Made by a program: the position numbers and the translations under genes. This document shows, in pieces, positions 11,701 to 22,019 of a stretch of 64,000 bases of DNA. The notes beneath the pieces were generated by a model that had not been told where the DNA came from, searched no databases, and saw only the letters and a list, made by a program, of their open reading frames with translations. Each line of letters starts with the position of its first letter. The first letter of the stretch is position 1. The DNA lies in assembly GCF_000471905.2 (NCBI RefSeq), contig NW_006495933.1:1081294-1145293 (forward strand), in the 5' to 3' direction. The DNA comes from Amborella trichopoda (taxonomy: Eukaryota; Streptophyta; Magnoliopsida; Amborellales; Amborellaceae).

Positions 11701-12030
11701 CGACAATGATCACAGTTTCACTTTCTGCCTTTTCAACTGAAAACCATTGTAGTCGGAACCTCTTCCCCTCATCGAAAAATCCACTATGCTAAAAAGCTCT
11801 CCACGCAACTTCACCAATTCATGGCAAAAACATAGCCGAGAACCTTCCCTGCAAAAAAAACTGCTTGGAATCCCACTGTTGGCTGGAAACCTTCCTTGCA
11901 GAACTTTTGATGAAGTTCCGCTGCGCATCAGAACTTCAACCGAACACTCTCTCCTCACGGTTAAAGAAAACTTGTGCTTAACGTTTTTTACCCCTAGTGA
12001 AAAATGAGGGAAAACAGGATTTTACCCCCC

Positions 12031-12037
12031 TTATATA
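12031..12037 (-). promoter_or_regulatory. Y-side TATA box of unit B
   Basis: The minus strand reads GGCTATATAAGGGGGG, and the leader runs from there to 11705 into gag of E1. The G-run and the following TTTTCACT are shared with the Y boxes at 4918 and 25226. Confidence 0.65.
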
Positions 12038-12119
12038 GCCTGCACTACCCTTTGATGCCCCTCACAAACTGAGAATTCCAATCGCGTCCAAGGGAAGCCA
12101 AGCGACAATGAGCCGGGTC

Positions 12120-12620
12120 GGCTTTTGCTCAAGGCCCTAGGTAACTCTCATCGACCCGACCCTAGCACCAGTTGACTTAGCATTGGGTATCTTCCAAACA
12201 ACCCTAGCGTCGGTTGACTTAGCATTGGGTACCTTCCAAACAACCCTAGTGTCGGTTGACTTAGCACCGGGTATCTTTCAAACAACTAGCGTCGGTTGAC
12301 TTAACGTCGGGTGCATTTTCAAAACAACCCTAGCACCGGTTGACTTAGCACTGGGGGCGTCTTCCAAACAACCCTAATGCCGGTTAACTTAGCACCGGGT
12401 CCATTTTCAAAACAACCCTAGTGTCGGTTGACTTAGCACCAGGTGGGTTTCCAAACAACCCCAACGCCGGTTAACTTAGCGCTAGTTGTCTTCACATGAT
12501 ATCACAGGCCATTCACAGCATCAGCTGAGTTTTTAACAACCCAGCGCCGGTTGTATTTTTGAGAACTTAGCGCCAATTGAACACTCGTCAGAAACAACTA
12601 ACACTACACCTGGTACCGGT
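12120..12620. repeat. ~43-bp repeats with paired TAGCACCGGTTGACTTAGC words
   Basis: About ten imperfect copies of CCCTAGCGTCGGTTGACTT followed by AGCACCGGGT and TTCCAAACAA. Equivalent to 4510-4740 of unit A. The GCACCGRYTG core also recurs at 17190-18175 and 24300-24625 with other periods. Confidence 0.88.
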
Positions 12621-12629
12621 TGTATTTCA

Positions 12630-13079
12630 AGCAGCCTACTGTTACCTACTCCAGGTTGAAGTCTTGTGCATCCTACCACTTATCCTTAGTGAGGTTGCAC
12701 CCAATCCGTGGCCTGTCATCCCCAGTGATCTGGTTCATTCAAACTATGACCCATCATCCCTAATAGAGTCAGGAGCTATCCCTCATTCTCACAGGAGTCG
12801 CACCCATACTGCAGCCTATTATCTACAGTGGAGTTAGGGTCATTCTTACCTCTTCAATTCCCGGTAGATCTGTTTCACACCAAGCTATCTTAACCTCATG
12901 GACCAAGCATGCTCCCCCCCTAAGCCTTAGTGAAGACTGCCTTTGTTGGCCATCCTTCATCAGGTCACCATTTCCATCTGAGCCATCTGCTTGTGTACAT
13001 CGTTAACCATTTTCGCCCCAGAGGGTCGGATTGTCATCCACAGACTTATTCCCCATAGAGCTCCACCAGCATGGTGACC
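12630..13079. other. single-copy core segment of unit B
   Basis: Pairs with 4110-4510 of unit A, for example CACAGACTTATTCCCCAT against ATGGGGAATAGGTCTGT. The reading frame 12577-12837 is not recognisable as a protein. Confidence 0.5.
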
Positions 13080-13800
13080 CACACAATAGTCTAGTTGTAC
13101 AGCCCTAAACTGCATGGTCCAAACTATATGACCTTAAAATGTGGCCATGGTCTAGTTGCATAACCCTAAACTGCATGGTTCAAAATATATGACCTTAAAC
13201 TGCAACAGTGGTCTAGTTACAAACTGCAACAGTGGTCTAGTTACACGACTCTAATCTTCATGGTCCAAACTACATGACCTTAAACTGTAGTGGAGGTCTA
13301 GTTGCACGACTCTAAACTGCATGGTCTAAACTATATGACCTTAAACTGTAGCGATGGTCTAGTTGCACGACCCTAAAGTGCATGGTCCAAACTATATGAC
13401 CTTAAACTATAGCGGTGGTCTAGTTGCACGACCCTAAACCGCATGGTCCAAATTATATGACCTTAAACTGTAGCGGAGGTCTAGTTGCACGATCTTAAAC
13501 TGCACTGTCCTAGTAGTATGACTTTAAACTGTATGACCATGGTCTAGTTGTATGACCTTAAACCATAGTACACGGCCTAGCCGCATGACGTTAAAGGCTC
13601 AGCACCATGGTCCAAAGTATATGACCTTAAACTGTAGTAGAGGTCTAGTTGCATGACCTTAAATTGCATGGTCCTAGTTGTATGACTTTAAACTTCATAA
13701 CCACAGTCCAGTTGTATGACCTTAAACCATAGTGCGCGTCCAAGCCGCATGACGATAAACTACTTTACACAGTTCTAGGAGGCATGACCATAAACTCGCC
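13080..13800 (-). repeat. ~61-bp dimeric form of the minisatellite family
   Basis: Alternating units CATGGTCCAAACTATATGAC and GTCTAGTTGCACGACCC, each followed by TTAAACTG/CTAAACTG, give a ~61-bp dimer. It is on the minus strand relative to the 35-bp arrays and matches 3650-4110 of unit A. A further patch of the same units lies at 14160-14380. Confidence 0.85.
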
Positions 13801-14390
13801 CCCACATATGTGCACACGCTTTTACGTGCACTTTTGTGCACGCCTTCCCTAACCTACTTGCTAGTGTGCGAGCACCACCTTAATTACCACCCAAATAAGT
13901 TCATTCACTTTACCTCCCCAGTGAGTTCATTTACTTCATCACCATATCTCTTTCCCTAGTGAGTCTCACCCATGCTCACAAAACAGCGAACCTCCCCACC
14001 ATCCATATTCGTTGTAAGTTAGTGGGTCACCATCATCCAATCACACTTCATACATCATAGGTAACCTCATGCCATTTCCCCAAGTGAGTCAAACCACCAT
14101 TATACTCAATTCAAGGCCTCCACAGACTGCTGCCATCCATCTTCATTGTGGTCTTAGCTGCATGACCTTAAACTGCAAAGCCATGGTCCAAACTATATGA
14201 TCTTAAACTGTAGCAGAGGTCTAGTTGCATGACCTTAAACATTATGGTCCTAGTTGTATAACTTTAAACTGCATAACCACAGTCCCGCTGTATGACCTTA
14301 AACCATAGTGCGTGTCCAGGCCGCATGACGTTAAACTATTTTGCACAGGTCCTGAAGGCATGACCTTAAACACCCTTTTACATTAAAAAT
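13801..14390 (-). other. core spacer of unit B with second minisatellite patch
   Basis: 13801-14150 is a spacer pairing with 3270-3640 of unit A (TGTGCACACGCTTTTACGTG against CACGTAAAGGGCGTGTGCAC). 14160-14380 returns to minisatellite units (CATGACCTTAAACTG, TATGACCTTAAACCATAGTG). No genes seen. Confidence 0.6.
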
Positions 14391-16750
14391 AAAAAATAAT
14401 GGGCATGGTGTATACTTGAACAAGGGAACTCCATGAGTAAAAATGACAGACGGGCATGATCACGAAACCGTGAGTAAAAGAGTTTCGTGAATAAACACCG
14501 GGCACAGTGAAAACCTGGGCATCATGAGCAAAAATGGATGAAAAGGGTGGACATAGCCGAAAGGTTAAGGGTAAAAGAGCCCCAAAATAAAAATAAGTTG
14601 CTGAAAATTGTCTCTACGTTGCCGCTTCCCAAGTTCAAGTGAAAATCCGCAAAGGACGCTTGAACTAATAGACATGTTGATGTAGCACTCATCTCAATAG
14701 GTGGCTTCAACCCTCACTCAAAAGAAGAAAAATCCCCAGTATCATAGTACCGAGACTCCAAAAATATGAGCTTTAAGGAAAAGAATCCAACAGCTCGAGT
14801 CCAGTTGCAAAAAGGACTCGAAAGACAGAAGACTCACCAAGACGGCTAGACAAGTCTCATGAGGAAGAACAATATTCCCACGAGGTCACTCTAGAAACAA
14901 ATACTCCAAAGGCAAGAAACTGACAAAGTGAGGGGAGAACTTGCCAGAGACATCAGCTTGTCTAAACGACATGACCAGACCTTCGGGATCGGCTAATAGA
15001 ACCTGCCCCCTACTGAACTCGGTAGACGAGACACACAGTGGTACTCTGACAAAAGCAAACCTGGTGTAGTAGAAAATAGTTTCTGCCAAAGCAAACTAAC
15101 GAACCCAGACCAAATGGCAATGATGCCCTTCTACATGTCAATTGCCAGATGGGCCTGATTCTAACTGACGAGGTCTGTACAAAATCCTCAGATTCAAAAT
15201 CACAAACAATCCGCACGAGGGTGAGCACTTCGACAAGATCCCTAAAAAAAGTCTCTTCTCCCCCGAAAGTCTCCATGGACAAACCCGCGAACAATGAATC
15301 CCTAAGTCTGAGCAGCTTATCACACCACTACGTGAATCTCCTCGGCATTCACATGGTCCTGCGGCTAGGAAGAAAAAAAGTAAAACCGAAGGAAATTTCT
15401 CAAATGATTGTTCTTCTTGCGTCTCTTAAAGCACAACATTTGGCGGAGCAAGTTGTTTGAACGTATTTTTCAGCACCTTGGTCTCTGGTAGGAAACAAGT
15501 CAATAAAACCTATAAAACAGTGGAAATTCCTGACAATCTTAGAATGGCCCCAGAACTGGTCAGGATCTTCATCAGCACTTTAAAGGATCAACTATCGAGT
15601 TTCATCATAATTAGAAATGTCTAAGGCAGTGAACACAAAGAAATAATTTCAACAAAATCGGTCTCTAGCACCTTGAAATGGACCCTGTAACTAGAGCTAT
15701 ACTTTTGGTATGTTAAACAGCTGTGAGACCATCACCATTAAATTCGGCATTGTTGAAAATCCCTACGGGGCAAGTTTTGGCTTAATCGGGCATTCCAAGA
15801 CAAAGTTATGGGTAAAAGACTAAAAAGGGATAGGCCACACACTATTCTTGTGTGGCCTCACTGCACCAAAACACCATTAAAGGTGGCTGTTTTTACAATC
15901 ACTTTCGAGGCCTATATCTCACTCATTCCAAGTTGGATCGCTCCCAAATTTAGTGAGCATGTTCGTCTCATCAAGACGAACAATTGGATATGTGGTACGC
16001 CTCGTGACGACACCTAAGCAAAGAGAAAAACTAAATGAAATTCACTGATATGTGAAGGGAATTGCAGAAAATTCAGCTGCAGCACGCCTCGTTCAAGCAA
16101 TCAGATTACGATGCTCGGATACCCAATTGGCATGAAACCAATTGCATTATGCGTGTGAGGTCCGAGGCTATCTCTGGTCTGAACCTCGAGTACGATGAAA
16201 GCTTGGATTTTACACATGAAGGCATCAAAGATGTTGTAAATTTCGGTTGACGGACTTCAAGATTCTGACAAAAAACTCATGATGACAAAATCTTCATCAG
16301 GACATGAAATCAAGCTACGTTCATTGCATCATGATCATGACAACATGCTCAGTGTGATTTAATAAAGAAATCATGAAGAAACATCAAGGAATGAGCACAC
16401 AATCGATCCTAAGTTTTCAAAATTCATCTAAGATTCAAGTCTCATGATCATGCTTCAAAAACATGATTCATAGCTCGAAGTTCGTATCAGAATGATCGTC
16501 ATGCGGAGCCCTACAAGAAAACAATTTTCTTTCGATTAAATGGGCATCAAAATGACCTCGGGTCAGCGACGAAAGATCACGCAAGTTCTTGGGCAGCAGC
16601 AGGGATTGATCTGGAATTCCACACATTGTTAGGCTGGGGCAAAACAGTTCTTTTGCACCCATTTTTAGCATTTCTTTTAATGCAATTAAATTGCAATTAT
16701 CTTCAATTTTAGCTAGTTTTTTACCGTACACCCATTTGTTAACCCAACTT
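14391..16750 (+). other. X-side upstream (U3-like) region of unit B
   Basis: Homologous to 790-3160 of unit A (inverted) and, from about 14900, to 47160-48694 of unit C (same orientation). The block CACCATTAAAGG at 15870-15885 is present in all three. The reading frames here, for example 15149-15460 and 14522-14710, are not conserved as frames among copies and are taken as chance. Confidence 0.65.
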
Positions 16751-16758
16751 TATATAAA
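16751..16758 (+). promoter_or_regulatory. X-side TATA box of unit B
   Basis: TATATAAA on the plus strand, followed about 90 bp later by the CT-rich leader. The same arrangement is at 48695 and, on the minus strand, at 786. Confidence 0.65.
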
Positions 16759-16839
16759 CATGCAAAGCTAAATTGTAAGGGCCTTCGGTTCATTTTTGGA
16801 TTGATTCAATAAAATTTCCATTTCTGCTTGAGTTTGTGA

Positions 16840-17170
16840 GTACGTCTTGGAGAGGGAGAGAGGAGAGAGAAGAAAAGGGCTGGTATGCTTCGAGCAAATA
16901 AATTTCTCTCTCCTCTTCTCTTTCTCTCTCCTCTCTTTTTCTCTCCTCATCTATTTCTCTCTCCTCTCTTCTCATCTCTATCTATTTCTCTCTCTTCTTC
17001 TCATCTCTATCTCTTTCTCTCTCCTCCTCCCTTCTCATCTCTATCACTTTTTCTCTCCTCTTTCTTTCTCTCCTTCTCTCTTTCTCTCTCCTCTCTTCTC
17101 ATTTCTCTCGTCTTCTCATCTCTATCTCTTTCCCTCTCTTCTTCTCATCTCTATCTCCATCTATCCTCTT
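16840..17170. repeat. CT-rich (TTTCTCTCTCCTCT) tract
   Basis: Nearly pure pyrimidine on the plus strand. It generates Ser/Leu/Phe-rich frames on the plus strand and Glu/Arg/Lys-rich ones on the minus strand, none of them credible as genes. Counterpart of 330-690. Confidence 0.85.
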
Positions 17171-17189
17171 CTAATGCAAATGGTGAGGC

Positions 17190-18175
17190 CCAACGTCGAT
17201 TGGTTTTCTCCTTTTGTTTGTCCGTCGGTGAGACTTAGAGTCAACTGGTTTTCTCTCTCCTCTCCTTCTATCAGTCAGTCAGTGAAGCTTAGCACTGACT
17301 GATCTTCTCTCTCCTCTTCTGTCAATCGATGAGACCTAACACCGAGTGGTTTTCTCTCTCTTCATCTGTCAGTTGACGAGACCTAATGCTGACTGGTTTT
17401 CTCTCTATTCCTATGTCAGTCGACGAGACTTGGCATCGACTAGTTTTCTCTCACTCGTTTGTCAGTCGATGAGACCTAAGATCGACTAGTTTTCTCTCTC
17501 TTCCTTCATCAGTCGGTGAGACTTAGCATCGACTGATCTTCTCTCTCCTCTTTTGTCAATCGATGAGGCCTAACACTGACTAATTTTCTCTCTCTTCATC
17601 TGTTAGTCGGTGAGACCTAGCATCAACTGGTTTTCTCCCTTCTTCTATCAGTCGACAAGACCTAGTACCGACTGGTTTTCTCTCTCTTCCTCTATCAGTT
17701 AGTGAGACTTAGTGCCGACTGGTTTTCTCTCTCTTCTTCTGTCAGAGGGTGAGACCTAACACAAACTGGTTTTCTCTCTCTTCTAATGTCAGTCGACGAG
17801 ACCTAATGTCGACTAGTTTTCTCTCTATTCTTCTGTCAATCAATGAGACCTAGCACCTACTGGCTTTCTCTCTCTTCCTCTGTTAGTCGATGAGACCTAA
17901 CATTGACTGGTTTTCTCTCTCTTCTTTTGTCAATCAGTGAGACTTAGCAATGACTGGTTTTCTCTCTCTTCCTCTATCAATAAATGAGACCTAGCACCGA
18001 CTAGTTTTCTCTCTCTTCTTTTGTCAATCGGTAAGACCTAACACTGGCTGGTTTTCTCTCTCTTCTTCTGTCAGTCGATGAGACCTGGCTCCAACTAATT
18101 TTCTCTCTCTTCTCCTGTTAGTTGGTGAAGCCTAGCACCAACTGATTTTCTCTCTCTTCCTTCTAAACATAGTGG
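17190..18175 (+). repeat. ~47-48-bp tandem repeat, about 20 copies
   Basis: Each copy has GTCAGTCGATGAGACCTA, then GCACCGACTGG and TTTTCTCTCTCTTC. Copies vary at scattered sites, mostly transitions. It occupies the position of the 57-bp repeat of unit A and of the words at 49040-49560 in unit C, so the X leader carries a different array in each copy. Confidence 0.92.
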
Positions 18176-18969
18176 GTAATGCTTAACCCCGACTGTGCCT
18201 TCCTTCCCTCTCTCTCCTTTATTCTCTCATCTTTCATACTCTTCTCTTCCTTCCTTCTCCCTCCTCCTTTCTTTCCCTTCTTCCCTTCTTATTCTCTCCT
18301 CATAGCCTTAATTGTCCTACTCTTTCGTTTGACTTAGAGGGATTGAGATTAGCTTCTCATGGTAGTCCTATCGTCTAGCCGTAATGTTGTTGTACCAGGG
18401 TTACTTGGCCTGCGTTATTGCCACGACAGACTGACCATTGTACCTAGCTAGTCGGTATTGGTAACAACATCTAGTAGTAATCTTATGAGCCGATCTTAGT
18501 TATCGAGCCCGCTGTACTACCACTTTAAGCCAATTATCCATCAACCAAGTCACCGCTTTGATCCTCCCTCTTAGTCAAATTCTTATCCCCCCGTCTTTCT
18601 TCTCTTCTTCTTTTTGAATGCGCATGCTTGTGTACGTTCATCAAAGAGGAAAAGGGTAAGGTCTAACCCACCTGTTTTATAACCTTTGCCATATATGTGT
18701 GTGATTGCAGAAGAGTAGAAAACAAGAAGAATACAAGCCAAGTGAGGCGATTTTGAATCAATTTTATTACTAGGGAGCTTTCTTCATGATCTAAAAGGGC
18801 GCCACGCTAGTCAGCCCGAGTAAGTCCCGAACCCACCTTTAAATTCCTCTCTCACCGATTGGTAACACCTGCCCCCGTCTTTGAACAGGGTTCCCAAGAG
18901 AGCGATCTCAAAAACGTCTCGGGTATTCCCTCGAAACTCGTGATGCATGCTGCCTGATCCGAAAAGGAT
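18176..18969 (+). other. distal X leader and outer end of unit B
   Basis: Unique-looking sequence ending with AGCCCGAGTAAGTC (about 18815-18830) and GGTTCCCAAGAGAGCGATC (18890), both shared with unit C at 50030-50160. The outer boundary is placed at about 18965, where B and C stop matching. Confidence 0.55.
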
Positions 18970-20340
18970 CTAGAGGGCGAGATCGAGGCACCTAACCAAC
19001 GAGACCGAGGTAGAACCCATTGAGGTGGACCCGGTGATTTTAGGAGGATGTATGGTAATCACTTTTTCAGAGGACGATCTACAATTGGGAGAAAAGTTTC
19101 ACACTCGCTCTCTCTTTGTGATTGGTGAATTACATGCATGCCCCATTAACCGAATTATGTTAGATGGAGGCAGTTAACCTTATCCTAAGGAAGATCCTTA
19201 CTCGATTGGGGTTAAGGTCCAAAGATCTTACTCCAAACCAAGTCATAGTTCAAGGTTCAACCAGTCAGGAGAGAAGTCAGCTGGCACAGTTCGCCTTTGT
19301 TTTAAGATCGGTAAGCTGAACGATTACGCCTAGTTTCATGTAATCGACACTGACACTTCTTACAACATTCTCCTCAATCGGCCATGGCTCCATGATCAAG
19401 GAGTGGTTCCATCAACATTGCACCAGTGCTTCAGGTGTAGCTGAGATGAGAGACAGCATACGGTCTATGCTGACAAAAGACCGTTTCTGTAGCCAAAAAT
19501 CACTACGCAGATGCTAAGTATTACTTCACAGATCTGGTGTCACCTCAGAAGCTGGATGATGGGGGGAACATTGATAAACATGTTCAAAGAAGATGAAAGG
19601 CAAGGTAGAATTCTCCCTCTAACCCCTATTCATTCTAGCATCATAACTATAGTCCTTGAAGAAACTCCTTCTTCAGTTGGAGAGGAGTCCTCGCCCTCTG
19701 CCTCAATTCTGGCCCATCTTGGTCAGAAGAGGAATAAGAGATTATTCTTGAGATTGAGCAAGTCATGGGGATAGAATTCCCAGCTCCAAAGATCACCTAT
19801 ATGTCGGACCATCAAAAAGTCCTGCATATCCCCATTGCACTCTTGAAAGAAGAAGTGGCACGCCAAATGCCGCCAAATATTTTTCAAAATCCGATTGCTA
19901 TATGCATAAAGGATGTTCCTCGAACCAATGACCAACCACAAGTTCTACACTTCCCTTCTTTAGCGGGAGGAGAGCAGTGTGGATAGTCTTCTTCCCCTTA
20001 AGAGCAGGATCCCCTAGTAGAGTTAAGAAGCGAAGTTCGTAGTCTCCAGAGCCAATTGGAGGTCATCCATAATGCTTCAAAACATCTCAAGGAGTTCGTG
20101 CTTGAGACCAAAAGTTATGATGGGTTTGATGTGAATGCAACACTAATGGAGGCCAAAGCCCCTCTTGATTGGACTATCTATAGTGAATAGGTTCACCAAA
20201 TGATGAGGAAAATGAATTATGAGCCATTGGCCAATCAATCATTAAGAATAAAAAAAGCAACGATTCCCCATTTTGAAGCCATCCAAGCCACGACAGCCCG
20301 TCATGGGACTAAACAAGGCCTAGGTTATTAGCCCCCAAAA
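18970..20340 (+). pseudogene. gypsy protease and PR-RT linker fragment, plus strand
   Basis: Retroviral-type aspartic protease that would cleave the element's polyprotein. Around 19040-19180 the plus strand reads TFSEDDLQLGEKFHTRSLFV, then HACPINRIMLDGGS with the catalytic Asp in DGG. Around 19330-19430 it reads [19 protein letters not shown] and [14 protein letters not shown], typical of plant gypsy protease. 19765-19986 (KVLHIPIALLKEEV) and 20010-20340 (RKMNYEPLANQSLRIKKATI and ARHGTKQGLGY) are the known linker before reverse transcriptase. Frameshifts and stops occur, for instance just after DGGS. The fragment stops at an A-run near 20340, before any RT, and faces the PMD cassette. Confidence 0.85.
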
Positions 20341-20399
20341 AAAAAAAAACATTTCGAGAGGCGTTCTAAACCCAAAGAAAGCACATGAGGTGCAGTAGT

Positions 20400-21060
20400 G
20401 TAAGAGGAGAATGAAATCATGTGGCAAAGTTAGCCAGGATAAGAGAAAGAAGCATTTTATTCATGAGTTCAAACCTTTTACAAGTGACGACAAAAGAAAA
20501 GACATTTTCCGAATTGATCAATTATCTTATTGATCTCTGCTCTGCATGTTATAAGAGAAGTCTTAGTGTCCTGGACACACTCCTTCAGTTCAGCTACCAT
20601 TTGAATCTCCTCCTCCATAGTTTCGGACTCAATGGTGCAAGTGAGTTCGGACAAATCTGCAACTAAAGAGGTCTTCATGGCCCTCCTCTAGATCATCTCC
20701 TTCTCAAAATTTGCGAATTCCTGCCTTAATATTTGCATCTCCTCTCTTATTCTGATCATCCTCTTGAAGAAATCTTGCGCCTCCTTCTTTAGATCCAACT
20801 GACAACTAGCCATAGTGGCCTTCTTCTCGATAGCCAGTCATAGTGGCCTTCTTCTCGGTACAGGAATCTATCTCTTTGCGACGATGCAAGATTGACTCCT
20901 CCAAGGAGGCTAGGCTATTGGTCTCCACCTCATGATGCAGTATTCTCGATCGCCAGCTCTCTAACTCATTTAGAGTTGCATCAAAATGGGAAAGGACTTC
21001 TGGTGTAGTCCCAACCACAGTGGTCGCAGCAACAAATTCCCTCAATTTGGCCAAGGCCTC
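20400..21060 (-). pseudogene. coiled-coil-like C-terminal part of the PMD cassette
   Basis: Frames 20806-21054 and 20478-20678 are rich in Leu, Glu, Lys and Arg with heptad-like spacing (LNELESWRSRILHHEVE, EEEIQMVAELKECVQD). They continue directly from the acidic ORF in the same direction but in other frames, so the original protein has been broken. Function unknown; coiled-coil tails are common in PMD proteins carried by plant retrotransposons. A small duplication (ATAGTGGCCTTCTTCTCG at 20812 and 20839) is visible here. Confidence 0.5.
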
Positions 21061-21066
21061 GCCCTA

Positions 21067-22011
21067 CTATTTGAAAGGCATTTCCCTTAAACCTTGAAGG
21101 CCTGCATGAAGCATGCATACAATCATACTAGAAACCCCGTTAAAAATGGGTATAGATGGTGCTGCTAAGATCGCTACTGCTGAAGAGGTTTTGGCTTCAT
21201 GGGCCGGGCTTGTTGAAGTGATATCCATTTGAGCCATCTGCTCTTCTGAAACGATGGAAAGCTCCAGAACTTTGTGCACCTCAGACCCCGAGGCAGCCCC
21301 TGCCTCGACCTGTCTGGATTCTTCAATACCAGCCTCATCACCTTCTCCCGCGCCTATGGGGGCCTCCACTTCTGTCTCAGCGGGCTCCAAAGAAGTCTCC
21401 TCCCCTTGGTTCTCACCCTCCTGAACTGCCACGTCAGCATTGGAAAATTCAGGAATTGCCTCTCCCCTTTGGCCTTCATCGATTGCCGATCCATCCTCAG
21501 CCATGGTTCCTTCCATCTGGCTTGCGCCCTCAATAGCCAGAACCTCGGCTACAAAAATCTCAACCCCATCATATTCATGATCTGTACACTCGGGGGCACC
21601 AGCCTTTTGATACCCAGGGGCAACACTAACCATAGGCCCTTCTTCTTGAATCATCATACCTGCCTCAGTCGGGGCACTAAACCTCTGAAGCACAGAGGCC
21701 ACGTCAGCATCAGATGCCCTTCCTACAGCAACCGCTCCAGGACCTTTAGCCTCGCTGGTCTCCTTTGGAGCTAGATCTGGCTCAAGAACTACCCTTGGAC
21801 TTAGGGGCACCTCCCCAAGTTTCAGAGTCATTTCTCGGTCAGAAGCAATAACAATAGGCTCAGAGAGGCAGGAGTCGTTTGCTTCAGTCTCTAAAGAAGA
21901 AGAGAACAATTCAAGAGAGATAGAAGATGGTGGAAAAAGCACAGAAGGTGACACTGGGGGAGTTGCTAAATGATCAGAGGAGGAAGAGCTACTTCCTGGT
22001 TCTGAGATCAC
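21067..22011 (-). CDS. acidic, Ser/Glu/Ala-rich ORF of the PMD cassette, 314 aa
   Basis: The longest unbroken non-repetitive frame in the window. It starts with MISEPGSSSSSSDHLATPPV, then a Ser/Pro/Leu-rich stretch. From about residue 60 it is strongly acidic (for example EGENQGEETSLEPAETEVEA, about residues 197-216), and a short hydrophobic Ala/Val/Ile region follows near residues 275-305. No fold or catalytic motif is recognised and low complexity is expected to be disordered. It lies between the PMD and the coiled-coil remnant on the same strand, so it was probably the middle of one larger protein and the ATG may be internal. I infer no function beyond membership of a transposon-carried PMD protein. 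Confidence 0.55.
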   Translation of the reverse strand: MISEPGSSSSSSDHLATPPVSPSVLFPPSSISLELFSSSLETEANDSCLSEPIVIASDREMTLKLGEVPLSPRVVLEPDLAPKETSEAKGPGAVAVGRASDADVASVLQRFSAPTEAGMMIQEEGPMVSVAPGYQKAGAPECTDHEYDGVEIFVAEVLAIEGASQMEGTMAEDGSAIDEGQRGEAIPEFSNADVAVQEGENQGEETSLEPAETEVEAPIGAGEGDEAGIEESRQVEAGAASGSEVHKVLELSIVSEEQMAQMDITSTSPAHEAKTSSAVAILAAPSIPIFNGVSSMIVCMLHAGLQGLREMPFK

Positions 22012-22019
22012 AGGAAGTT

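Larger units (their letters stand above)
11705..18965 (-). mobile_element. LTR-like unit B, inverted copy of unit A
   Basis: Read on the minus strand it runs from the X end (18965) through the repeat core to the Y promoter and leader, which abut the truncated gag of E1. Its X end matches unit C: both share GGTTCCCAAGAG and GCGAGATYGAGGCA words (18890-18965 and 50130-50210). If it is an LTR of the minus-strand element, the LTR would begin TGCCTCGATC at 18965. No clear polypurine tract or primer-binding site was found there. A GGTAAGGTC...TTGCAG pair at 18655-18712 could be a small leader intron in the X (plus) direction, but this is weak. Confidence 0.7.

Noticed and set aside
18655-18712. Small intron with GGTAAG donor and TTGCAG acceptor in the X leader
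   Set aside because: Very short, and unit C lacks a good donor at the same place; kept only as a remark.
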